Below are positions 44,802 through 53,887 of a DNA stretch of 64,000 nt, piece after piece. A program made the translations under genes and the position numbers. The notes below the pieces were generated by a model, which worked only from the letters and a program-made list of their open reading frames with translations, searched no databases and was not told where the DNA came from. Position 1 is the stretch's first letter. Every line of letters begins with the position of its first letter. This DNA comes from Neorhizobium huautlense (GTDB taxonomy: Bacteria; Pseudomonadota; Alphaproteobacteria; Rhizobiales; Rhizobiaceae): the NCBI RefSeq assembly GCF_030811685.1, contig NZ_JAUSRF010000012.1, positions 124,001 to 188,000 of the forward strand. Reading direction: 5' to 3'.

Positions 44802-46051
44802 TCCACAATCTCCGCCGTTTCCAGCACGGCATGCAATAGCACGTCACAGCCGGCCGCTGCCCAGTCCTTCGAAATCTCCTCGGCTTCGTTGTGCGAAAGC
44901 CCGCCGACGCAGGGGCAGAAGATCATCGTCGCCGGCGCCACTTTCGAGGCCCAACAGGCGTCGTGGCCGGCGCCGGAAACGATGTCCATATGGCTGTAAC
45001 CCAGCTTGTCCGCCGCATCGCGCACGCGGCCGACAAGGGTCGTATCAAAGGCGATCGGATCGAAATGCCCCACGGCTTCGACGCTGCATTCGACGCCAAG
45101 TTCGGCGCAGATTTTTGCCGCCTGTTCCTCGATGCGGGCCCGCATGCGGTCGAGCTTTTCTTGGCTTGGCGTGCGCATGTCGACAGTGAAGATGACGGTG
45201 CCGGGCAGCACGTTACGCGAGTTCGGCGAAAAGAATGCCTGGCCGACGCCGGCCACTGCGCCCGGCTGTTCGGCCATTGCCGCGTCCTGCACGGCTTCGA
45301 GGATACGCCCGAAGGCAAGGCCGGCGTTGACACGGCGGTCCATCGGCGTGGAGCCGGTATGGGCTTGCCTGCCCGTCAGCGTGAATTCCAGCCACCAGAG
45401 GCCCTGGCAATGGGTGACGACACCGATCTGCTTTGTCTCCGCTTCGAGGATCGGCCCCTGTTCGATATGATATTCGAAATAGGCGTGCATCTTTCTGGCG
45501 CCGACCTCTTCTTCGCCCAGCCAGCCGATGCGTTTCAGTTCGTCGCCATAGGTCTTGCCGTCAGGGTCCTTGCGGGCATAGGCGTAGTCGAGCGAATGCA
45601 CGCCGGCAAACACGCCGGATGCCAGCATGGCCGGGGCAAAACGCGCGCCTTCTTCATTGGACCAGTTGGTGACGACGATCGGATGTTTCGTCTTCACACC
45701 GAGATCGTTCATCGAGCGGATGACTTCGAGGCCGGCCAGCACACCGAGCACGCCATCGAATTTTCCGCCGGTCGGCTGGGTATCGAGATGGCTGCCGATA
45801 TAGACGGGCAGGGCGTCCGGATCGGTGCCGGTGCGGGTCGCGAACATCGTGCCCATCCGGTCTACCGCCACCGTCATGCCGGCCTGTTCGCACCATGCCT
45901 TGAACAGGTGTCGACCTTCGCCATCGGCATCCGTCAGGGTCTGGCGATTGTTGCCGCCGGCAATGCCCGGACCGATCTTCGCCATCTCCATCAGCATGTC
46001 CCACAGGCGGTCGCCATTGACGCGCATGTTTTCGCCCGGTGCTGCCACCAT
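44798..46051 (-). CDS. M20-family amidohydrolase (N-carbamoyl-amino-acid hydrolase/beta-ureidopropionase type)
   Basis: A 417-residue Zn-dependent hydrolase of the allantoate amidohydrolase/N-carbamoyl-L-amino acid hydrolase/beta-ureidopropionase group. Metal motifs GSHLDTQPTGGKFDGVLGV, NEEGARF, EYHIEQGPILE and the C-terminal GLSHNEAEE are intact. Next to HydA and a RutR-like regulator it most likely cleaves N-carbamoyl-beta-alanine (third step of reductive pyrimidine catabolism, releasing NH3 and CO2). The ATG at 46051 has GAGG upstream; further upstream reading has no good start. Confidence 0.9.
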   Translation of the reverse strand: MVAAPGENMRVNGDRLWDMLMEMAKIGPGIAGGNNRQTLTDADGEGRHLFKAWCEQAGMTVAVDRMGTMFATRTGTDPDALPVYIGSHLDTQPTGGKFDGVLGVLAGLEVIRSMNDLGVKTKHPIVVTNWSNEEGARFAPAMLASGVFAGVHSLDYAYARKDPDGKTYGDELKRIGWLGEEEVGARKMHAYFEYHIEQGPILEAETKQIGVVTHCQGLWWLEFTLTGRQAHTGSTPMDRRVNAGLAFGRILEAVQDAAMAEQPGAVAGVGQAFFSPNSRNVLPGTVIFTVDMRTPSQEKLDRMRARIEEQAAKICAELGVECSVEAVGHFDPIAFDTTLVGRVRDAADKLGYSHMDIVSGAGHDACWASKVAPATMIFCPCVGGLSHNEAEEISKDWAAAGCDVLLHAVLETAEIVE

Positions 46052-46180
46052 TGTCCGATCCTCACCCTTGCATGAACCGCCGTCGGGCGGCATTTCGTTG
46101 TCCCCGCAGGTCTTTTGCGACCCGTCTTGATGCGATCGAAAACATCGGCATTGCGTTTGTTTTTGTGGTCGCCGATAATT

Positions 46181-46196
46181 TTGACCGGTTGGTAAA
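46181..46196. promoter_or_regulatory. RutR-type operator
   Basis: TTGACCGGTTGGTAAA fits the RutR consensus TTGACCA-NN-TGGTCAA with two mismatches. It lies in the 270-bp divergent gap between the amidohydrolase and the RutR-like gene, so it could control both. Nothing else is obvious in that gap. Confidence 0.6.
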
Positions 46197-46321
46197 ACAT
46201 GACAATTTTCAAGCTGGCACTCAAGACGGGAATCGTGAAAAATATCCGCCAAAATTGCAGGCAGATTGCCTGAAAATGCGGCGGTTTGAGGCGATGAAAC
46301 GGTCGCGGTGAAGGGGTAGGA

Positions 46322-46966
46322 ATGGCCATTCCAAGGGCGGCACAGACACAGCGGCGCACCCGCATTCAGGAGGAGAAGCAGGAGCGCATTCTTGAAGCGG
46401 CGCTCGATGTGTTTTCAGCGCGGGGATTTCGCGGGTCGACGCTCGACCAGATCGCCGAGGCGGCCGGCATGTCGAAGCCGAATGTGCTCTATTATTTCCG
46501 CACCAAGGAGGCGATGCACCGGCAGTTGATCGACCGGGTGCTGTTCACATGGCTCGATCCGCTGAAGGCCTTTGACGCCGATGGCAAGCCGGAATCGGAA
46601 ATCCGCTCCTACATCCGCCGCAAGCTGGAAATGTCGCGGGATTTTCCGCGCGAAAGCCGTCTGTTCGCCAATGAGATTCTTCAAGGCGCGCCGCATATCG
46701 AGGATGAACTGAAAGGGCCGCTGAAGGAGCTGGTGGATGAGAAGGCGCAGGTTATTCGCGCCTGGGCGAAGGCCGGGAAGATCGCCAAATGTGACCCTTA
46801 TCATCTGATTTTTTCGATCTGGTCGACCACCCAGCATTATGCCGATTTCGATGTGCAGGTGCGCGCCGTTCTGGGCCACAACCTTTCGGGGGCGGGGCGT
46901 TTCGAGGATGCCGCCCGTTTCCTCGAAGATCTGTTTTTGCGCGGGCTCGGCATTCCAAAAACCTGA
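46322..46966 (+). CDS. RutR-like TetR family regulator
   Basis: A 214-residue TetR protein. The HTH (about residues 20-65) reads GFRGSTLDQIAEAAGMSKPNVLYYF, and the C-terminal domain (WAKAGKIAKCDPYHLIFSIWSTTQHYADF) matches the RutR/YcdC subfamily, which senses uracil in E. coli. It is divergent from the pyrimidine-degradation genes with a RutR-like box between, so it probably controls them. Confidence 0.88.
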   Translation: MAIPRAAQTQRRTRIQEEKQERILEAALDVFSARGFRGSTLDQIAEAAGMSKPNVLYYFRTKEAMHRQLIDRVLFTWLDPLKAFDADGKPESEIRSYIRRKLEMSRDFPRESRLFANEILQGAPHIEDELKGPLKELVDEKAQVIRAWAKAGKIAKCDPYHLIFSIWSTTQHYADFDVQVRAVLGHNLSGAGRFEDAARFLEDLFLRGLGIPKT

Positions 46967-46973
46967 AACGCAA

Positions 46974-47001
46974 AAGGCCCGGAGATCGCTCTCCGGGCCT
47001 T
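46974..47001. terminator. Bidirectional terminator between rutR-like and mcp genes
   Basis: A perfect 12-bp stem AAGGCCCGGAGA/TCTCCGGGCCTT with a TCGC loop. On the minus strand it is followed by TTGCG after the final TT, making it the terminator of the chemoreceptor gene; it also closes the convergent rutR-like gene. Confidence 0.85.
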
Positions 47002-47024
47002 CGCCATTGTTTCGCCTGTTGTGA

Positions 47025-48935
47025 TCAGGCTGCCGAGCGGTAACGCTGGCCGGCGTGCGAGACGTGGCCTTCGTCCAGCTTGAAGTTCTGCAGGATGGTC
47101 TGCAGCTGGCGGCTTTCTTCGGCCAGCGTCTCGCTGGCGGCTGTGGTTTCTTCCACCATGGCTGCGTTTTTCTGGGTCATCTGGTCCATGTGGTTGACCG
47201 AGGAGTTGATCTCGGCCAGCGCCATCGACTGTTCCTTGGCGGCGGTGGCGATCGATTCCACATGTTCGTTGACGCGGTTGACAAGGTTTTCGATTTCCAG
47301 AAGCGCATCACCGGTGGAGCGCACGAGCGATACACCGCCTTCGACTTCCGATGCAGACGTGCTGATCAGCGTCTTGATTTCCTTGGCGGCGTTGGCGGAA
47401 CGCTGTGCCAGTTCGCGGACTTCCTGGGCGACGACGGCAAAACCACGGCCGGCTTCACCGGCACGGGCTGCCTCGACGCCAGCGTTCAGTGCCAGAAGGT
47501 TGGTCTGGAAGGCGATCTCGTCGATGACGCCGATGATCTGGCTGATCTTGTTCGAGGATTCTTCGATGCGGCCCATGGCGGTAACCGCAGAGCGGACGAT
47601 ATCGCCGGATTTGGAGGCGCTATGCCTGGTCTGGTGCACCATGTCGCGGGCTTCGTTGGAGCGGGCGGATGCGGCGCGAACCGTCGCGGTGATCTCGTCG
47701 AGAGCCGCAGCTGTTTCTTCCAGCGACGCTGCCTGTTGCTCGGTGCGCTTGGACAGATCGTTGGCGGCAGACGACAGTTCGGCCGAGTTGTTGTTGATCG
47801 TGCCGGCGGCGCCACGCACATTGTGCATGGTGGCGCGCAGCGTCACCATGGTGGCGTTGACATTGCCCTGCAGTTCGGCGAACGCACCCTGGAACTGGCC
47901 TTCCATCGTCTGGGTCAGGTCGGCATCGGCAAGAGCGGCCACGACGCGGCGGACTTCGCTAACGGCGGTATCAACGCTCGATACCAGTTCGTTGACGCTG
48001 CCGGCAAAGCGGTTGAGATCTTCGCTCTGGTAGTCCTTGCGGATGCGGGCGGTGAAGTCACCGGCGACAGCCGATGCGACGACCGTGGCGATGCTGGACT
48101 GCAGGTCGGAGCTGCGCTCATGCAGCACGGCTTCCTGTGCCTTCAGCTGGTTCATGGCCAGTGCGTTCTGGCGGAACACGTCGACGGCGCGGCCCATTTC
48201 GCCGATCTCATCCTTGCGGGCGGCATCGACGGCGCTGCCATCGAGATCACCCTTGGCAAGGCGGCTCATGGTATCGGTCAGATCGCGGATCGGGCGGATG
48301 ATGCCGCGGCGTGCAACAAGCGTGCTGATGACGCTGCCAAGCGCGATGAAACCGAGCGCGGCGAGCGCCGAAATCAGCATGGCAGTAGAAGAAGAATCGA
48401 CGGCCGAGGTGCGGGCTTGCGCCAGCGACTTGCCGGAATAGGTGCTGTAGACCTTGACCGTGTCGGTGACGGCCTTCTGGCCGTCCAGCGCCTTCTTGAG
48501 GCTTGCGGCGATGGCGGCGGTATCTGCCGGGTTCTTTTCGGCAACATCGACCATGCCGCGGATTTCGCCGAAATAGCTCTCCATCGCACCACGAATGGTC
48601 TTCAGCTGGTCCTTTTCGGTGGCGTCAGCGGTGGATTCGATCTTTGGCAGGCGACCGAGCATTTCAGCGGAGCGCTTGTCGGTCTCGGCGCGAAAATCCT
48701 TGGCCTTTTCCGGTGCGGCGGCCAGCTGGTAGGTCATGCGGCTGATGGCGATGATATCGACGCGCAGGTCCATCGCTTCGCGCGCCACTTCTTCGCGGGC
48801 GCCGACCGAGATCATCGCCTGTTGCAGACCGTAAAGGCCGCTGCCGGCAACACCGGCGATGACGACCGAGGACAGGCCCATCACAACCGTGACGATGCCG
48901 AGTTTCTTCGAAATGGCCATATCTTTGAATGCCAT
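47025..48935 (-). CDS. Methyl-accepting chemotaxis protein
   Basis: A 636-residue chemoreceptor: first membrane helix ([20 protein letters not shown]), a helical periplasmic sensor of about 150 residues (four-helix-bundle type), second helix ([20 protein letters not shown]), HAMP ([20 protein letters not shown]) and a second HAMP-like stretch, then the signalling hairpin with [24 protein letters not shown] (split: [19 protein letters not shown]). It ends GQRYRSAA without the NWETF-type pentapeptide. The ATG at 48935 follows GGTGGGGTG. Confidence 0.94.
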   Translation of the reverse strand: MAFKDMAISKKLGIVTVVMGLSSVVIAGVAGSGLYGLQQAMISVGAREEVAREAMDLRVDIIAISRMTYQLAAAPEKAKDFRAETDKRSAEMLGRLPKIESTADATEKDQLKTIRGAMESYFGEIRGMVDVAEKNPADTAAIAASLKKALDGQKAVTDTVKVYSTYSGKSLAQARTSAVDSSSTAMLISALAALGFIALGSVISTLVARRGIIRPIRDLTDTMSRLAKGDLDGSAVDAARKDEIGEMGRAVDVFRQNALAMNQLKAQEAVLHERSSDLQSSIATVVASAVAGDFTARIRKDYQSEDLNRFAGSVNELVSSVDTAVSEVRRVVAALADADLTQTMEGQFQGAFAELQGNVNATMVTLRATMHNVRGAAGTINNNSAELSSAANDLSKRTEQQAASLEETAAALDEITATVRAASARSNEARDMVHQTRHSASKSGDIVRSAVTAMGRIEESSNKISQIIGVIDEIAFQTNLLALNAGVEAARAGEAGRGFAVVAQEVRELAQRSANAAKEIKTLISTSASEVEGGVSLVRSTGDALLEIENLVNRVNEHVESIATAAKEQSMALAEINSSVNHMDQMTQKNAAMVEETTAASETLAEESRQLQTILQNFKLDEGHVSHAGQRYRSAA

Positions 48936-49604
48936 AATGCTACACCCCACCCATAAAACTGCACAACACAACGGCGCGTGGCGCAGCTCTTCCCGAGGCG
49001 CGTCAGCATGCTTGTGCGACAAAATGGCAGGTTGGCACTAATTGCCGGTTAAAATGCAGGCCGATAGTTGTGGTGCCAATGAAGTAACGTTACAGGAATA
49101 ATGCGTCGAACAAATGTAAATTGACCGGGCAATTGCTCATTGCAGGCGCGTCTAAAATTCTTTTGAATGCAGATACTTCGTTTCTCGGCGCGTTCGGCGA
49201 AATATATCGCGCATGCCGCGAAAAATGTTGCGTTGCGGAATATAGTGCGCCGCACAATAAGTGCTGGATGCAGGATGGCCAAATAAATTTTCGTTTTAAA
49301 TTCAAAAAAAGATGGCTGGCGGTCCCCCTGAATGCCGTCATCACACAGAGAGGGCGGCCTTTTCGCCACACCCCGGCCCAAACTCATGCGTCGGGCCTTC
49401 GTTGTCGCTTGCTTATGCGACATGCCTGGCCTAGTTGAGCCTCATTGATTTCTGGAACAAGGGAGCGCCCGATGCAAAACATCTCCGCACGCCCCAATGG
49501 GGTTTCGGCTTAACTCGGTGATTTCGCCGACGCATGCCGATTGACCTGCCGCGCCGATTTTAGATCCGCCGGCAGACGATCACTCCTACCCAGAGTTTCT
49601 CAAA
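48936..49604. other. Gap of 669 bp between mcp and rtcB-like gene
   Basis: A divergent intergenic region, AT-rich from about 49140 to 49330. It holds the palindromic GTAACGTTAC (49084-49093), which shares 12 of 16 positions with the LacI-type operator at 23081, and a 13-codon open frame at 49472-49513. No convincing protein of normal size; the promoters of both flanking genes must be here. Confidence 0.7.
49472..49513 (+). CDS. Possible 13-residue leader peptide upstream of rtcB-like gene
   Basis: MQNISARPNGVSA is encoded after AAGGGAGCG, a fair ribosome binding site, 91 bp before the RtcB-like start. The distance and the short length suit a regulatory leader peptide. There is no independent evidence that it is translated. 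Confidence 0.25.
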   Translation: MQNISARPNGVSA

Positions 49605-50816
49605 ATGGGCACTTCCATCGGGAGCGAAAGCTCCCTTACGCCGTCGGTTCAGCCGGCGGCCATTCATCGCGTCTTTTCGGACAAGGCCTGGATCGAGGGC
49701 GCCGCCCTTCACCAGCTTGAAGAGATGGCGCGTCTTGCCGGTGTTCGGGAAATCGTCGCATTTCCCGATCTTCATCCCGGCAAATATGGCGCGACCGGTG
49801 TCGCGCTTTTATCCGAGCGCATCCATCCGCTGCTGATCGGCAACGATATCGGCTGCGGCATGTCGCTCTTTGCTCTCGATCTGCCGCTGCGTAAGCTGAA
49901 GGTCGACAAGGCGGCGGCACGCCTGCGCGCTTTCGAGGCGCAGGAGATCGACGATGCATCCGCGCGTCTCGAAGAGGCCGGTCTGCCGCCTGAGCTTTTC
50001 CAAAACTCGCTCGGCACGATCGGCGGTGGCAATCATTTCTGCGAGCTGCAGGCCATCGACAAGGTGGCGGATGGCGAGGCGTTTGACGATCAACGTCTTT
50101 ATCTCCTCGTGCATTCCGGCTCTCGCGGGTTTGGTGCCTCCGTTTTCGAAAGCACGGTTTCCAGCCAGCCTTCCCTGAAGGATGGTCTCGATCCGGTTTC
50201 CGAGGCGGGAGAGGTCTGGCTTGCCGCGCATGATCGCTGCGTTGCCTGGGCGTCGCTCAACCGCCAACTGGTGGCGGAACGGGCGGGTCTTGCTCTGGGT
50301 GCCGAGGTCGAATTGATCGCCGACATTCCGCACAATCTCGTGCGGGTGTCGAGTGGTGGCTTCATCCACCACAAGGGTGCGGCTGCGGTGCGGCCGGGCG
50401 AACTGGCGCCTGTTGCCGGTTCCCGCGCCAGCCTCAGCCATCTGGTGCGGGCGGGCGAGGGTGTTACGGGTGCGCTCGGGGCGATCTCGCATGGGGCCGG
50501 CCGCAAATACGACCGCGCCAGCATGTATGGCCGTGTCGGCAAAACCCGGTCGGATCGTGAGCAGTTGCTGCGTAATGCCTGGGGTGGGGTGGCGATCTGC
50601 GATGATCGCAATCTCGTCATCGAGGAAGCGGCTGCCGCTTACAAGGATGCCGGTCATGTCGTGGCGGATCTCGCCGCTGCGGGCTTGGTAACGCCGGTCG
50701 CGACCTTGCGTCCGCTCGTCACCTACAAAAAGGCGGTGGACGAGGTAGAGACGGAGCGCCGAGACCGCAAATCCGGGCACCGCGAGATGAGGAGGCAGAA
50801 AGATGGCTGGCGTTGA
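49605..50816 (+). CDS. RtcB-family RNA ligase paired with PrfH
   Basis: A 403-residue RtcB-type 3'-phosphate RNA ligase of the RtcB2-like group. Metal and GTP-guanylation residues are visible: [45 protein letters not shown], and the nucleotidyl His in [13 protein letters not shown]. It joins RNA 2',3'-cyclic phosphate or 3'-phosphate and 5'-OH ends. It overlaps the PrfH gene by 14 bp; RtcB2-PrfH pairs have been linked to repair of cleaved 16S rRNA and rescue of the stalled ribosome. The Archease and RtcR of the classic rtc operon are absent. Confidence 0.88.
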   Translation: MGTSIGSESSLTPSVQPAAIHRVFSDKAWIEGAALHQLEEMARLAGVREIVAFPDLHPGKYGATGVALLSERIHPLLIGNDIGCGMSLFALDLPLRKLKVDKAAARLRAFEAQEIDDASARLEEAGLPPELFQNSLGTIGGGNHFCELQAIDKVADGEAFDDQRLYLLVHSGSRGFGASVFESTVSSQPSLKDGLDPVSEAGEVWLAAHDRCVAWASLNRQLVAERAGLALGAEVELIADIPHNLVRVSSGGFIHHKGAAAVRPGELAPVAGSRASLSHLVRAGEGVTGALGAISHGAGRKYDRASMYGRVGKTRSDREQLLRNAWGGVAICDDRNLVIEEAAAAYKDAGHVVADLAAAGLVTPVATLRPLVTYKKAVDEVETERRDRKSGHREMRRQKDGWR

Positions 50817-51417
50817 TCTTCTCGTCACCTCCGGCGACGGTCCGGTCGAGTGCCGGATCGCCGTTGCGAAACTCGTCGATATCCTGCGGGTCGAGGCCGG
50901 CAATCGCGGCTGCGGTTTTTCGGTCAGTTTTGGTCCGTTGCCTGACAGGCATGGGCCGAAATCGGCAATCGTCAGCCTGGATGGTGAGGGGGCTGCTGTG
51001 TTGGCCGGTGATTATGCCGGCACGATCAAGTTCATGTTCAAGAGCCCGGTCAGGCCGGGTCACAAAAGGCAGAACTGGTTCGTGGCGGTGCAGCCGGTCG
51101 ATCTTGCCGCCGAGCAGGTCGACAACAGCCTCGACCTCGCCGATCTGCGTTTCGAGACCTTGCGGGCAGGCGGGCCGGGCGGGCAGCACCAGAACACCAC
51201 GGATAGCGCCGTGCGTGTCGTGCATATCCCCACCGGACTGACGGTGCTGGCGCGTGACGAACGTTCCCAGCACCGTAACAAGGCGCTGGCGCTGCGGCGC
51301 CTGGCCGGCATGCTCGACATGCTGGAGCACCACAAGGCGGATGCGGCGCGGCGGGAGCGTTTTCTCGCCAACCGCAATCTGGAGCGCGGCAACGAGGTGA
51401 AAACCTTCAAGCTATGA
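50803..51417 (+). CDS. prfH: Peptide chain release factor-like PrfH
   Basis: A 204-residue release factor homologue with the catalytic GGQ loop at residues 126-128 ([18 protein letters not shown]) and a shortened body, lacking the domain with the stop-codon-reading tripeptide of RF1/RF2. It would hydrolyse peptidyl-tRNA on ribosomes in a stop-codon-independent way. The ATG has an ideal GAGGAGG site inside the end of the ligase gene, so the two are translated together. A terminator follows. Confidence 0.92.
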   Translation: MAGVDLLVTSGDGPVECRIAVAKLVDILRVEAGNRGCGFSVSFGPLPDRHGPKSAIVSLDGEGAAVLAGDYAGTIKFMFKSPVRPGHKRQNWFVAVQPVDLAAEQVDNSLDLADLRFETLRAGGPGGQHQNTTDSAVRVVHIPTGLTVLARDERSQHRNKALALRRLAGMLDMLEHHKADAARRERFLANRNLERGNEVKTFKL

Positions 51418-51421
51418 ACCT

Positions 51422-51450
51422 GAAACGGCCCCTTTGCGGGGCCGTTTCTT
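51422..51450 (+). terminator. Terminator of the rtcB-prfH operon
   Basis: A perfect 11-bp stem GAAACGGCCCC/GGGGCCGTTTC with a TTTGC loop, followed by TT, 5 bp after the prfH stop. The operon is thus only these two genes. Confidence 0.85.
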
Positions 51451-51648
51451 CACGTCCTGCGGACTGGTCGACGGCACCATTCTTGGCATTGGGTAAATTT
51501 CCTGACCAAAATCATCAACTTTAATCTTTACTCTCAAAATCAAGTTTATTAGTGTGCGCATCAACACGGCGGTCCCGCTCTAGGGGGCGCTCTCCGAAAT
51601 GGCTCAGAAAATCGATTGCAGCACTTTGATTGCGACACGAGGTTGGTG

Positions 51649-52059
51649 ATGGCGAAGAAGCAGAAGCGCAAGGGCGGAAACAGCGGTGCCGCAGAGCAGG
51701 CGCGCGAATCCACCAGCATTACTGAGGCGCAGCAGGATATCCGCAGCTTCCTTTATGTCGGGGGACGTGACTGCCAGGTGGCGCATCTGCGGGCGATCGC
51801 CAGCGCGCATGGCGCCGAACTGATCCACCACGACGGCGGCCTGCGCGAGGCGGTCTCCCGCATCGATACCGTGCTTCCTTCGGTCGACTGTGTGTTCTGC
51901 CCCATCGACTGTATCAGCCACGACGCGTGTCTGCGCGTCAAGACGGGCTGCAAGAAGTTCGGCGTCACCTTCGTGCCGCTGCGCAACGGTTCGAAATCCA
52001 GCCTCGACCGCGCCCTTCAGACCATGAAGGATCGCCGCGAAGAGCGCCGGGTGTCCTGA
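51649..52059 (+). CDS. DUF2325 domain protein
   Basis: A 136-residue protein with a basic N-terminal tail (MAKKQKRKGGNSG) and a DUF2325 domain: SFLYVGGRDCQVAHLR, AELIHHDGGLRE, and the Cys cluster CVFCPIDCISHDACLRVK, likely a metal site. DUF2325 proteins are of unknown function, some linked to redox or phosphate contexts. The ATG at 51649 has GAGG upstream. A terminator follows at 52084. Confidence 0.85.
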   Translation: MAKKQKRKGGNSGAAEQARESTSITEAQQDIRSFLYVGGRDCQVAHLRAIASAHGAELIHHDGGLREAVSRIDTVLPSVDCVFCPIDCISHDACLRVKTGCKKFGVTFVPLRNGSKSSLDRALQTMKDRREERRVS

Positions 52060-52083
52060 GTTATCACCATTGCTGAAGCATCC

Positions 52084-52115
52084 ACAGCCCGGTCACAAGC
52101 CGGGCTGTTTTGTTG
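52084..52115 (+). terminator. Terminator of DUF2325 gene
   Basis: A perfect 9-bp stem ACAGCCCGG/CCGGGCTGT with a 7-nt loop and the tail TTTTGTTG, 25 bp after the stop. Confidence 0.85.
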
Positions 52116-52211
52116 TGCTTGTATCCGTGCAAAAGCATCATGCCCGAAATGTGACAGTTGAACATTTTTGTGCGGGGGGATACAGGGTTAAGGATTGTTT
52201 AACCAAACCAT

Positions 52212-52670
52212 TTGCCTTGGACCCTTCTTTTGAGACCCCAGAAACCCCGCAATTATCTGGCGCAGTTTTATAGCGCCAACGACAACGCGCTTCCGCGCAT
52301 GCGCAAGGCAAATATCCTGGCGCGGGCCATCTATCCGAAAACCGGCGTCAAATCCTTCGCCACGATGCAGATTCGTATTGTCGGACTGCATGAGAAGGGG
52401 GCGATCATCCAGGCCAAGGCGATCGAATTCCTGCCCGAACATTTTTACATCTGCCTCGGTGCCGGCGAGATCTTTTTCACCTGCGCGCAGAAGAACATCA
52501 TCAAGGGCGAGATGATCGTGGCTTTTTCCGAGGCTGAAGATTCGTTTTTCATCGAAGCCCTGTCGCGCCTCGTTCTGCCTCTGGCATCGCTCAGCAGCAT
52601 TCGCGATGCCTGCCCGCCGGTCGTTCAGGCCCGCATGCGTGGAAACCGGCGGCCGGCAGTCACGATTTAA
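52212..52670 (+). CDS. Probable PilZ-like domain protein
   Basis: Up to 152 residues. A central part of about 80 residues (IYPKTGVKSFATMQIRIVGL, GAIIQAKAIEFLPEHFYICLG) has the strand pattern of divergent PilZ domains found in rhizobia, but the RxxxR c-di-GMP motif is not clear. No ATG exists near the N terminus: the start is TTG at 52212, TTG at 52230 or the internal ATG at 52299. Function unknown. Confidence 0.55.
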   Translation: MPWTLLLRPQKPRNYLAQFYSANDNALPRMRKANILARAIYPKTGVKSFATMQIRIVGLHEKGAIIQAKAIEFLPEHFYICLGAGEIFFTCAQKNIIKGEMIVAFSEAEDSFFIEALSRLVLPLASLSSIRDACPPVVQARMRGNRRPAVTI

Positions 52671-52816
52671 TGTGATTCTGTATCGTTTTCGAGCGGCTCG
52701 ATTTGAGGCGCTGTGGGTGTTTACCGGTTGTTAAGGTTTGCGGCCATTCCAGCGCGATTTGGCAAAACGACCGGGTTAACCTGTGATTCACCGTAGATTT
52801 TTAGAGGGTAGTCATA

Positions 52817-53125
52817 ATGAACAACGATGCATCCACCGGCCATCCGAATTCCCGCTCCGCCATGCCGGCCACATCGCTGGAACTCTCTTCGCCGCGCGTG
52901 CGCGATATCCCGATCGAAGTGCAGGCCGTACTCGGCAAGGTAAAGGTGTCGGTTTCGCAACTGATGGCGGCAAAACCCGGCGAACCCTTCTGGCTCGACA
53001 AGCATTTTGGCGAACCGGTCGAGCTGCAGGTCAACGGCAAGCGCATCGGTTACGGTGAGATCATTGCCGACGAGCGCGAAAACATCATCGGCATCCGGAT
53101 GATTTCGGTCGAGGCGGATCTCTAG
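52817..53125 (+). CDS. FliN/SpoA-domain protein (FliN-like)
   Basis: A 102-residue protein with a C-terminal SpoA domain (about residues 30-100): VRDIPIEVQAVLGKVKVSVS, GEPFWLDKHFGEPVELQVNG and IGYGEIIADERENIIGIRMI. This is the domain of the flagellar switch protein FliN, here with only a short disordered N terminus. No other flagellar gene is in the window, so it may be an orphan paralogue. Its stop shares the CTAG with the stop of the convergent DUF423 gene. Confidence 0.8.
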   Translation: MNNDASTGHPNSRSAMPATSLELSSPRVRDIPIEVQAVLGKVKVSVSQLMAAKPGEPFWLDKHFGEPVELQVNGKRIGYGEIIADERENIIGIRMISVEADL

Positions 53126-53493
53126 GCTTTTCTCATCGGCAAGAATGCGCCTGTAGCAACGGCCAACCAACCGAGCATCATCATCGAGCCGCCGAAGGGC
53201 GCGGCAAAGGGAAACAGCCGGTCGCCGAGAAAATGGCGCGAGACGAGGTCGCCGGCAAACACGATCGTGCCGAGGCCGAGGATAAGTGCGGCAAGCGTTG
53301 CGGTGCGGAAACGCGTGTTGCCGAGATAAAGCGCCAGCAGAACCGGCGCATGCGCCAGGCACATCGTCGAGGCCGAGCCAAGCAGGTGTGTGTCGCCGCT
53401 GTGGCTGGCAGCTGCGGCCAGGGCAACTCCCGAAACGCCCATCAGGCCGCTGGCCAGCAGGATCAAAGGCCGCAGATTATCGAGTCGTGCCAA
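53122..53493 (-). CDS. DUF423 membrane protein
   Basis: A 123-residue membrane protein with four predicted helices and the DUF423 pattern (LLASGLMGVSGVALAAAASH, FAAPFGGSMMMLGWL). The start is TTG at 53493 (LARLDNLRP) with AAGGA at 8 nt; no ATG fits. Function unknown. It follows the truncated hemoglobin gene by 4 bp. Confidence 0.82.
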   Translation of the reverse strand: MARLDNLRPLILLASGLMGVSGVALAAAASHSGDTHLLGSASTMCLAHAPVLLALYLGNTRFRTATLAALILGLGTIVFAGDLVSRHFLGDRLFPFAAPFGGSMMMLGWLAVATGAFLPMRKA

Positions 53494-53497
53494 TGGC

Positions 53498-53887
53498 CTA
53501 TTCCTTGTTCTGCATGTGAAAGCCGAGCCGTTCGATCGGTGGCCAGATGATGTCGCGCAGTTTTGGATTTTCGATCGTCTCATCCAACGCCTGCCGAAAG
53601 CAGAGCAGCCATTCGTCGCGTTCCTGCGGCCCGATTTCGGCGCCGAAATGGCGTGAACGCAGGCGCGGATGGCCGTATTTTTCGACATAGACCGGCGGGC
53701 CGCCGAGATAACCTGTCAGATAGTCGTAGAGTTTCGCTTCGCTGCCGACCAGGCTTTTAGGATGGATGGCGCGGCATCGGGCTGCTTGCGGCAGCGTATC
53801 CATCAATTCGTAAAACCGGCGGGAAAGGGCGCGCACGGTGGCATCGCCGCCGATCGCTTCGTAAAGGGTGATGGTTTCGCCTGCCAT
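53498..53887 (-). CDS. Group II truncated hemoglobin
   Basis: A 129-residue truncated globin: LYEAIGGDATVRALSRRFYE, the long EF region with LVGSEAKLYDYLTGYLGGPPVY, proximal His area KYGHPRLRSRHF and the conserved Trp (DEWLLCFRQAL). It binds heme and may handle oxygen or nitric oxide. The start could also be the ATG two codons earlier at 53893. It is 4 bp from the DUF423 gene and likely co-transcribed. Confidence 0.92.
   Translation of the reverse strand: MAGETITLYEAIGGDATVRALSRRFYELMDTLPQAARCRAIHPKSLVGSEAKLYDYLTGYLGGPPVYVEKYGHPRLRSRHFGAEIGPQERDEWLLCFRQALDETIENPKLRDIIWPPIERLGFHMQNKE

Noticed and set aside
47055..48956. A 633-residue plus-strand frame opposite the chemoreceptor
   Set aside because: Shadow of a well-supported MCP gene.
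49081..49096. GTAACGTTAC-centred site as another operator of the 23-kb LacI regulator
   Set aside because: It matches at 12 of 16 positions but loses the outer ACT/AGT symmetry on one side; kept only as a note because no link between the genes is evident.
49121..49438. A 105-residue plus-strand frame in the mcp-rtcB gap
   Set aside because: No ribosome binding site, mixed composition, and it ignores the AT-rich promoter-like character of the region.
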